Positions 58,201 through 64,000 of a DNA stretch of 64,000 bases are shown in pieces; the stretch's first letter is position 1; each line of letters opens with the position of its first letter. The notes beneath the pieces are model-generated. The model worked only from the letters and a program-made list of their open reading frames with translations. It searched no databases and was not told the origin of the DNA. The translations under genes and the position numbers were made by a program. The stretch is taken from contig NW_024037059.1 in NCBI RefSeq assembly GCF_015706575.1, positions 30,762,129 to 30,826,128 on the forward strand, read 5' to 3'. The stretch comes from Patiria miniata. Taxonomy: Eukaryota > Echinodermata > Asteroidea > Valvatida > Asterinidae.

Positions 58201-61200
58201 TATGTAGGGACCCGATCTGCTCCTCTCCACACAAAATTGTTGCACCCCTATTTTTATTTTTGTAATAGTCCTACTAGCTAGTACTCATGGCGACCGTTTT
58301 AACCGATTTTCGGCTAACTTTTTTTAAAAAAACGAGTTTGACAATATTGATAGTTTCTCTATCAATATTGATACCACTCTGAACGCATCGCAAGTGCATT
58401 CATCTATAGGGGTCTACTGTACTAATTCAAGCCCCATTGAAAACAGTGTAAAATCAACAAAGTTCAGGGCCAAGTAACATGCAAGCCAACATCACTGGGG
58501 TTTCTGAAACAAAAAATAAATTATTGTCTTGTCTTTCATCTTTTCATTTCTTTTCAATTTTACGTACATTAGCCAATTACATTTTTAAATATTCACACCC
58601 AAATAAAATCACCTCCCGAAAAGTGATAGTTCCCGAGCCTGCATGTAGCCATTTTACAAGTGGCAACCTTCCACTTTCACAGGCAAATAGGACCCATTTT
58701 TTCATCCGTGATTTTATCAAGCCTGCTCTCAGATGGAAGCCCCAAAACCAGGGAGATGATCCTTGGGTATATTTAAACAATTCCACCGTTTTTAAAGCCA
58801 AACGGTCTCCGTTTTCAAAAGAATTTGTGGGGGGGGGGGCACTTTTTATGCTAATCAGCTGGCGTAGAAATTCTCGCTTGAATTAGTTCAGTGCGCCTTA
58901 TAGGCCCTAGCCATGCAGTTGCCCGGATGTTTGCAACTCTCCTTCAATAAAGGTGGCGACGTCTACAATATCGGTGTGACTTTTTCGCCGAAAAAAGACC
59001 TAAAACTCGCAGTTTCCGGTTAAGATGCCGTTTGCTGATGATAATATTGTTGTTTGCGAGAAGTGATGCAATTATTTCGTCGTAATTAGGGGCCTAAGGC
59101 CTAAATTGAAGTAATAACGAATTAATTGGTGGCATGGCTATACTTTCATCACAAACAACAGCGCCCTCATGATGCACACCGCAGCTATAACAGACTTAAA
59201 ACAAGTCAGGTGTGTTTACAAACACAAATGCCCCGCCGTGACTATTCCCATGACATAACAGCGCTCTTTTAACATCAACTTACGTGTACCTTGGTCACAT
59301 GGAACGTTCATTGACAGCATTAGTGTCTTCTGTAGGTTTTATATGAATTAATCCCTAATCCCTATGATCTCAGAATAAATACAAGATTTTTGAAGTTCAT
59401 ATGTTAAGGATTTCTCAAGTTATCGCGCTGACAAGATTTGTCCGGACACCCCTCCCCCACACCCACACACCCACCCACGGAAGGACAAGGCGGAAACAGT
59501 ATGCCCCTTCGGCTTCGCCGCGGGGCATACAAAACCAAAATTTGCCAAACATGTACTTGCAAAAAACAAGATTCGCCAAACATATACTTCTAAAAAACAA
59601 GACTCGCCAAACATGTACTTGCAAAAAACAAGACTTGGGAAATATATACTTGCAAAAAACAAGACTCGGGAAACATATACTTGCAAAAAACAAGACTCGG
59701 GAAACTTATACTTGCAAAAAACAAGACTGTTACTAAAAATAGACTTCACGAAAACAAGACTCGCGAAACATACTTGCAAAAAACAAGACTCGGAAAATAT
59801 ATACTTGCAAAAAAACAAGACTCGGGAAACATATACTTGCAAAAAACAAGACTCGGGAAACATTTTCTTGCAAAAAACAAGACTCGGGAAACATATACTT
59901 GCAAAAAACAAGACTCGGGAAACATATACTTGCAAAAAACAAGACTGTTACTAAAAATAGACTTCACAAAAACAAGACTCGCGAAACATACTTGCAAAAA
60001 ACAAGACTCAGGAAACATATACTTGTAAAAAACAAGATTGTTACTAAAAATAGACTTCACAAAAACAAGACTCGCGAAACATACTTGCAAAAAACAAGAC
60101 TCGGGAAACATATACTTGCAAAAAACAAGACTCGGGAAATATTTACTTGCAAAAAACAAGACTCGGGAAATATATACTTCCAAAAAACAAGACTCGGGAA
60201 ACATATACTTGCAAAAAACAAGATTCGCCAAACATATACATAAAAAAAACAAGACTTGCTAAACATATACATCCGAAAAACAAGATTCACCAAACATATT
60301 CATCCGAAAAACAAGATTCCCCAAACATATACATCCGAAAAACAAGATTCACCAAACATATACTTGCAAAAGAGCAATTTATACATTCGATGGCACTAAC
60401 GGGCTTTCGTAATGTGTTGATGGCGTTATGAGGACTTTTTTGAAAAAAATATGTTGCCAACCACGGCTTCAATATATGCGCTTACGGCAGCCCATACAAA
60501 ATGGCGCCAATGTTTACAAACAAAAGAAAGACCTATAGCTCTATTTAAAGCCATTGATTGGATCACCTCTGCGCGCGCAGCATGATTGTTTATTTTTGAA
60601 TCGCTACCGATTATTTGAAAATGCATGCTTACGAGAAAAAAAGTGACTCCTGTGTACCACCAACAGTACGCAAAATCGCCAGTGTCTCCCAAGTGCGCGC
60701 GTCAATCGCTTCTCAAAAGTGTGCGTGTGGGGGGGGGGGGGTACCTTGATAAGAACTACTAAATAGCGCAAAGCACTTACGGCGTGGGGTCCGGCCGAAA
60801 AAAATTGGATTCTAGATGCTCTGTGTGGTGCCATCTAAGGCAATTTCTGACCACTTTAACCCATTTGTTCTAGCAACATTAGAGACACACTCTCGGAAAA
60901 AATGGTTCGGATAACATTGTTAACTTATTTCTTATGATGGGACTGCGGTTTGGCCGCAGTCAATTGAGCGTGATCGGCTGACTGATAAGGTTTACGTACA
61001 AAACCCCAAGACAACGAGGTTTTTGTATAGAAAGCTGCTGGACCACATTTTGCGAGAGTGTGTCCGTAATGGGCCTGCCGGTAATGCTGAGCCTGCATAC
61101 TGCCAAAGTTACCAATAGCATCCCTACATGATTTTCTCGTGCAAATAGGACCCATTTTGGACCCTAATTTTATCAAATCTGCTCTTAGATAATAGCCCAA

Positions 61201-62573
61201 AAGCTAGGGAGATGATCCTCGGCTATATTCACACGATTCCACCGATTTTTAAACTAGACGGTCTCGTTTTTTGCCAAAAATTGTGGGGGCACTTTTTATG
61301 CAAATTAACGACGCGGACGCGTAGAAATTTTGAAACCCTAATCAAATTTATTGCGCCCGCTGTTGGTCTTATTGCGCCATTCTGATATATCTTCTGTTTA
61401 GCCCAACCCCCCCCCCCCCCCACAGCCACCCCCCCCACCACCACACCGAAAAATAATGGTAATTAAATACTGTTAAAAATGTGCTCGTTTATTCAGAAAT
61501 TCATGAAGCATATTCAAACTGATTGGATGTTTCCAAAGTGTCTTTCCCATTTGCAAAAGTTCCTTTTAAAAGCCCATCAACCATTAGAGACACACTCTCG
61601 GAAAAAATGGTTCGGATAACATTGTTAACTTATTTCTTATGATGGGACTGCGGTTTGGCCGAAGTCAATTGAGCGTGATCGGCTGACTGATAAGGTTTAC
61701 GTACAAAACCCCAAGACAACGAGGTTTTTGTATAGAAAGCTGCTGGACCACATTTTGCGAGAGTGTGTCCGTAATGAAAAGAACCATTTTCGATTTTGGA
61801 ATAATTGAATCAGCTATTCTGAGCTATAGAGAATCAAATATATGCTACAATTTTTATTCGGGGACGAAAAAAGTGTGTGTGTGTGTGAGGGGGGGGGGGG
61901 ACAGACGATATGATACCCACCCCCCTTAAAAAGTGTGTGTGTGTGTGGGGGGGGGGGGGGGAACTGCCCCCGTCCCCACTGATTGACGCCCATTGTGTCT
62001 CCATGAAGGCAGCTTTCAAGCATTTCAACTGCATAGGTTTCAAAATATTGAAAAGCAGTGCCCCTCTTTTTAGTTGCCAGAGACACTTCCGAATTCAGCG
62101 AAAATCTAAGCTCATCACCTCAGAAATTGCACATACATGGTCTATTGCCATTCTGCAATAGGCTGGTCACGAACATTAGTGTTGTGATTTTGAATTCAGG
62201 AGGCGGGGTTCAGACCTATGCACATCCTGCATATAATTTGCATACATTACAGGAGGAAAACCTCCTAATGCATTCAGGAGTATACCTGTCCCTACATGTT
62301 GAGGTCCGAAGGACAATAAAGGGACAGGAAACCAGTCTACTTTTTTAGTTGGTTCTTTCTCTGTCTCTCACTTTGGCATAAAACAAAGGGATTGGCGGTT
62401 TTACATCAACAACAACTTTGGAGGATGTAAGGGAGATGAAGGCTGGCTGGTTGTGATCGAGTCTAACTCACTATTCTGCCACTGGGACAGACAGACGGCG
62501 GCTTATCCCTACCCATTCATACTCTACAGCGCAACCAACAGCAAGGTGACGTGGGACCGTGTGCGTTCAAACG
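40252..62573 (+). CDS. Gene B: paralogue of gene A (5 exons visible, 3' end not seen)
   Basis: Exons 40252-40297, 40863-41066, 54087-54250, 56429-56619 and 62389-62573 match gene A exons 1-5 with the same phases and intact splice sites, and no stop or frameshift. The product begins MDGAVAVVLMLSAMA and shares the whole architecture: signal peptide, PTP linker, domain opening DPEWRLLFKG, and GGCKGDEGWLVV. Exon 4 is six nt longer (GGHALGQFFSIDGNYER). Introns 2 and 4 have grown to 13.0 and 5.8 kb through insertions. The terminal exon equivalent to 31702-31754 is absent up to 64000, where the intron sequence stops matching copy A after about 62755. It may lie further right, or the gene may have lost its native C terminus. 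Confidence 0.8.
40863..41066 (+). CDS. Gene B exon 2
   Basis: Same 204-nt length and borders as gene A exon 2. Three replacement changes (T/S, E/D, H/D) and two silent ones separate the copies. Confidence 0.86.
41680..41912 (+). mobile_element. LINE 3' end (L2/CR1-like) with ATT tail
   Basis: Absent from gene A at 24762. It encodes the terminal peptide FKSSVKTHMF typical of these LINE polymerases, then a 3' UTR with GGCGCCTTATAAATGTTC and an ATT microsatellite. Heavily 5'-truncated. Confidence 0.7.
42304..42561. mobile_element. hAT MITE, CATGGGCGTC termini, 8-bp duplication
   Basis: Ends CATGGGCGTCGCGAGG and inverse CATGGGCGTCACCAGG, flanked by GCGGGAAA at 42296-42303 and 42562-42569. G- and A-rich interior. 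Confidence 0.82.
43503..44015. repeat. Three tandem copies of a 174-bp MITE
   Basis: Units begin at 43503, ~43677 and ~43851 with CAATCCCGGCCAAAATGG and end GGCCAGGATTG, so junctions share termini (GGATTGCAATCCCGG). The repeated frames are shadows. A solo copy is at 45246-45420. Confidence 0.85.
44280..44360 (-). other. tRNA-like (SINE-type) sequence
   Basis: Minus strand GGTGGTCTATTGGTTAAGAC (A-box region) and GTGGGTTCGAATCTCAC (T arm and B box) about 50 nt apart. The anticodon region does not fold cleanly. Best seen as a tRNA-derived repeat head. Confidence 0.5.
44412..44828. repeat. Inverted-repeat element with CCATGACGGTTCACCAT ends
   Basis: CCATGACGGTTCACCAT and CATTTTGGCC at the left end recur inverted at 44775-44828. 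Internal block TTGGTTTG/GGATGGAT also pairs. No target duplication found. Confidence 0.6.
44850..45147. mobile_element. ~300-bp element with TATAGACCTTTCT ends (uninterrupted copy)
   Basis: Left end TATAGACCTTTCTGCGC, right end AAAGAAAGGCCTAT. The same element occurs at 56833-60537 split by a 3.4-kb insertion, and this copy gives the empty site. Confidence 0.65.
45246..45420. mobile_element. Solo 175-bp MITE, ACAATCC termini
   Basis: Ends ACAATCCCGGCCAAA and inverse ACAATCCTGGCCAAA. Same unit as the tandem array at 43503-44015. Confidence 0.75.
46500..46808. repeat. ~300-bp nearly perfect palindrome
   Basis: Arms start CATGCACATCAAAATGGACA and meet at TTTTATCA-T-TGATAAAA (centre 46654). Arms differ by a few substitutions, a 4-bp indel and one T. 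Confidence 0.92.
47325..47360. repeat. CCCTAGC/CCCTAAC short tandem repeat
   Basis: Five hexamers, CCCTAGCCCTAGCCCTAGCC then CCCTAACCCTAA. Too short and mixed to be a telomere; reported as a microsatellite. Confidence 0.8.
48338..48824. mobile_element. hAT-like MITE, CAGGGTGACCGTAA termini
   Basis: Ends CAGGGTGACCGTAA and inverse CAGGGTGACCGTAACTTTG, flanked by GAGCTAAC (48330-48337) and GAGCCAAC (48825-48832). 487 bp. It interrupts a tRNA-like stretch. Confidence 0.8.
49069..49253 (+). repeat. Dispersed repeat, partner of 1-180
   Basis: Nearly identical to the first 180 bases of the window; ends at the point where colinearity with gene A intron 2 resumes (GGATGCCAAACACAAA, 49255). Confidence 0.8.
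49760..50345 (+). repeat. ~200-bp tandem unit, three copies in gene B
   Basis: Units with AGTATACAATTGAAATGG start near 49762, 49965 and 50166. Gene A has the same unit in a different arrangement. Confidence 0.7.
50355..50966. mobile_element. TTAA MITE (ATAGTCCATCATTTG family) interrupted by a hAT fragment
   Basis: TTAA at both ends and arms of ~170 bp that pair (CTTTCTGGCAAGC, AACGAAAGAAGGC). A CAAGGGCAGATCCAG element of ~255 bp lies between them at ~50529-50785 with its right terminus lost. Confidence 0.7.
51430..51642. mobile_element. hAT MITE, CAGTGGCGTAGCCA termini, 8-bp duplication
   Basis: Ends CAGTGGCGTAGCCAGG and inverse CAGTGGCGTAGCCACGG, flanked by CAGAACAT at 51422-51429 and 51643-51650. 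Gene A shows the near-empty site (CAGAAACAT, ~26988). G- and C-homopolymer interior. Confidence 0.87.
51779..53994. mobile_element. 2.2-kb hAT-like element with GGTCTC arrays, 8-bp duplication
   Basis: Ends CAGTGTTGTAGGTCTCGAGA and inverse CAGTGTTGTAGTCGAGACC, flanked by ATGTACAC at 51771-51778 and 53995-54002. Gene A has one ATGTACAC at the site (27543). GGTCTC hexamer arrays at both ends are in the same orientation although the tips are inverted. The interior has no recognisable transposase frame. Confidence 0.85.
54087..54250 (+). CDS. Gene B exon 3
   Basis: Acceptor TTATACAG, donor GTAAGT, 164 nt. Four replacements (V/L, N/T, N/H, R/Q) and two silent changes relative to gene A. N/T moves a glycosylation sequon from NSS to NWT. 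Confidence 0.86.
54251..56428 (+). other. Gene B intron 3
   Basis: 2,178 bp, colinear with gene A intron 3 minus the CACTG element. No additional exon seen. Confidence 0.55.
56429..56619 (+). CDS. Gene B exon 4
   Basis: 191 nt, phase 0 to 2. Eight replaced codons and a two-codon insertion relative to gene A, with no silent difference. Most lie in the last 15 residues. S/N creates a new NGT sequon. Confidence 0.86.
57028..60411. mobile_element. 3.4-kb foldback element with higher-order 31/186-bp repeats
   Basis: Tips TACGAAAAAGCCCGTTAGTG and inverse TACGAAAGCCCGTTAGTGCC; flanking ATGTGT duplicated (57022-57027, 60412-60417; 6-8 bp depending on the boundary chosen). The left arm (57085-58204) and right arm (59545-60370) are inverted tandem arrays of a 31-bp unit around CAAGACTCGGGAAACATATA. 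Every sixth unit is a variant (CTTCACAAAAACAAGACTCG on one strand), giving a 186-bp period. The middle (58205-59544) has no recognised transposase. The repeated Lys/Gln-rich frames are artefacts. Confidence 0.85.
58205..59544. other. Interior of the foldback element
   Basis: Single-copy core. 58600-58890 is a diverged match to 61060-61335 (shared GGACCCATTTT, CAGGGAGATGATCC and GGCACTTTTTATGC). A hairpin GTATGCCCC...GGGGCATAC is at 59500-59531. No exon or transposase motif found. Confidence 0.5.
60882..61066. mobile_element. 185-bp MITE with TA flanks, copy 1
   Basis: Ends GAGACACACTCTCGG and inverse CGGACACACTCTCGC with TA on both sides, fitting Tc1/mariner-type targets. Nearly identical to 61587-61771. 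Confidence 0.75.
61067..61586. other. Spacer between the twin MITEs
   Basis: Contains a diverged partner of 58600-58890 and C-rich tracts at 61407-61440. No gene seen. Confidence 0.45.
61587..61771. mobile_element. 185-bp MITE with TA flanks, copy 2
   Basis: Same length and orientation as copy 1 with about one substitution (GGCCGAAG against GGCCGCAG). TA on both sides. Confidence 0.75.
61772..62388. other. End of intron 4 insertion complex
   Basis: Two GT/G-rich low-complexity tracts (61872-61900, 61930-61960) and a hairpin CCTGTCCCT...AGGGACAGG (62287-62329) next to the insertion boundary. Confidence 0.4.
62389..62573 (+). CDS. Gene B exon 5
   Basis: 185 nt, acceptor ACAAAG, donor GTAAGA. 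Six replacement and no silent differences from gene A (H/Y, G/E, V/F, P/H, K/R, T/K). Lies 5.8 kb downstream of exon 4, against 182 bp in gene A. Confidence 0.85.
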
Positions 62574-64000
62574 GTAAGAAAAGGGTACAGTCTGCGAGTT
62601 AAATCGGACTTATGTATTTTTGCCTTCGCCAAGGCAGCCGTGTGGTTGCGAATGTCTAAGCGTCCCCGTTGTTAAACAAAGTTAATCTGATCAGGCGAAG
62701 TGAAAAAAAACATGTTTCTCGTCCCCGCCCGCTTCCTATTTGGAGGCCGCCTGGATTTTTTTATTATTTTTTATTTTTGAAAAATGCAATAAAAAAACAC
62801 CGAAAAAGTCAAATGCATCTAAAACTGTTCATTGTAGACCAATACAACTCTAAATGACACTGTAAATATGTTTACTTGTCCAACTTGTCTTTCATTTTAA
62901 AAGTGTCTTTGAACAGTGGAAACACCAACGGTTGCAGGAAATTTTAAACTGGCGGCCATCTTGAAGAAAATAAAAAATAAAAAATAAAAAGCCCCGCTTC
63001 CTCCATTTGTTTCAAATACCCGGACGAGAAACATGTTTTTTTTTGTTTATTCGGCCTTACGTACTTATTATTATATGTGTAAAGGTACCACTAAGGAGAC
63101 ACGTTATACACGTTATCGTAATTTCTTCGCACGATGGGAGACATCGGTCATTAGGGAGACGTCACAGCCCCCATTTAGAGGCACAATTTTGCCGTCGCAA
63201 TTATGTTATACTTGTTGCTCGTGGTCTAGTCAGTAAACATACCGAAATTCGTGGAAAAGGGACAAGGGAATATTGAGTTAGGGGCAAGGGCACATTTAAG
63301 TTTGAAGCATTTTGTGCACAAATCTTTGGGGATGTCTCCCAAAATGTCCAATCCAGGGTAAAGTTGTTGCTGCTGCTGCTGCTTTTGTTGTTGTTAAACA
63401 TTTCTGGTAATGAAACCAAGGATTCCTCAAAAGCGCCCAAGGCACTGTTGCTCGCAAGCCTGAAGAAACCCGTGGAGAGAAGACAGTGAGAAAAATTACA
63501 GTTTTAGAGGTGGGAGGAAATGCCCAGAGGAAAATTCTGGGGAAAACCTACGGAATCATGCAGGGACTGAAAACCCAATCCACATATTGGCCCAGGCGGG
63601 ATTCGAACCCGGGTCACAGCGGTGGAAGGCGAGGAAAGTGCCGCTACGCCAACCTGACTCCCCAGACGCTATAACAGAGAGTGAAATTCATGCACCCCAA
63701 AAACATGGCCATTTGAATGTTGTGTTTCTCAGAAAATATGCTCGGTATGATTGAAATGTAGTACAACGGAAGAACAAATTCTAAACTTCATGTCAGTGAA
63801 AAAAATCGCCGTCATCGATGCCGAAACGTCAATACTGGTTACTGGTAAAGCTGACCTTAAAGTCGGGAAGAAATTGCTCGAAAACGTCCCCAAATCTATG
63901 TATTTATCTCACTTTCCCGGTATCTGCCATTGATTTTATACATGCCCCTATGTGTCGCCAGCCCATTAATCGTGTTTGTGGGCAAAACGCCCTATTTGAA
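62574..64000 (+). other. Gene B intron 5 (open) and unexplained sequence
   Basis: Matches gene A intron 5 to about 62755, then diverges. No match to gene A exon 6 (GGAACAGTTGGAAGGGC) is present. The sequence includes a tRNA-derived repeat at 63590-63662. Confidence 0.5.
63590..63662 (-). other. tRNA-derived SINE head
   Basis: Minus strand GGAGTCAGGTTGGCGTAGCG (A-box-like) and ACCCGGGTTCGAATCCCGCC (B box and T arm). The plus strand of this repeat class encodes the familiar spurious peptide RRDSNPGHSG. The anticodon arm is not tRNA-like. Confidence 0.55.

Larger units (their letters stand above)
56833..60537. mobile_element. ~300-bp TATAGACCTTTCT-ended element split by a foldback element
   Basis: 56833-57027 and 60412-60537 together match 44850-45147. 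The split lies inside ATGTGTTGATGG. Confidence 0.7.
56740..62333. other. 5.6-kb insertion complex in gene B intron 4
   Basis: Gene A has 182 bp here, running GTAGTTGGGA directly into AACCAGTCTAC. In gene B these halves are separated by 5.6 kb containing a 300-bp element, the 3.4-kb foldback element, a hAT fragment and two 185-bp MITEs. Confidence 0.75.
34514..62755 (+). repeat. Tandem segmental duplication, unit 2 (contains gene B)
   Basis: Starts ACCGCGTAGCATAGCGCACT like unit 1 and follows it through the promoter, exons 1-5 and intron 5 until about 62755. Its larger size is explained by insertions at 34712, 37641, 41680, ~41930-49255, 51430, 51779 and ~56740-62333. Confidence 0.75.

Noticed and set aside
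58479..58886. 135-codon frame in the foldback element interior
   Set aside because: Includes a G homopolymer, no transposase motif, and overlaps a diverged repeat also found at 61060-61335.
57085..60370. CRISPR-like array of regular repeats
   Set aside because: Eukaryotic context, no unique spacers between units, and inverted arms with TIRs.
63486..63674. 62-codon frame containing RRDSNPGHSG
   Set aside because: This peptide is the well-known translation of tRNA-derived SINE sequence.

Overview
This is eukaryotic, intron-bearing, AT-rich and extremely repeat-dense DNA, consistent with a marine invertebrate genome. Dense TACATGTA and ACCGGT motifs, many short TIR transposons, CR1/L2-like LINE tails and GT-AG introns support this. 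I lean towards a deuterostome such as a lancelet, hemichordate or echinoderm, but the sequence does not settle the phylum. Almost none of the long open frames are genes. The real coding signal lies in short exons with clean splice sites.

Layout. (1) 1-18.4 kb: the 5' end of a focal adhesion kinase-like gene on the minus strand. The start exon is 10084-10185 and the next FERM exon is 6232-6407; the rest lies off the left edge. It is surrounded by TTAA-ended MITEs, hairpin elements and a perfect 80-bp palindrome. (2) 18.4-32.7 kb: first unit of a ~16-kb tandem duplication, carrying a complete six-exon gene (A, 23329-31754) for a 278-residue secreted protein. It has a signal peptide, a short Pro/Thr-rich linker and a C-terminal domain that I recall from marine-invertebrate 'uncharacterized' proteins. 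(3) 34.5-64 kb: second unit, with the paralogue (B, 40252-62573; five of six exons visible). It is greatly expanded by insertions: a nested pair of elements with 9-bp target duplications (one holding a RecQ-like helicase fragment), a CR1-like LINE, a ~6-kb mosaic of inverted repeats in intron 2, and a 3.4-kb foldback element with higher-order 31/186-bp repeats in intron 4.

Because A and B are paralogous along their introns, each acts as an empty-site control for insertions in the other. This allowed several elements to be bounded to the base with their target-site duplications (8 bp for hAT-like, 9 bp for MULE-like, TTAA for piggyBac-like).

The most biologically interesting signal is in the coding exons of the A/B pair. 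By eye there are 22 amino-acid-changing codon differences against 4 silent ones, with 14 to 0 in the last two shared exons, although introns are nearly identical. That pattern suggests diversifying selection on a secreted protein. The window has no rRNA genes and no CRISPR. The tRNA-like sequences look like SINE or transposon components rather than functional tRNAs.
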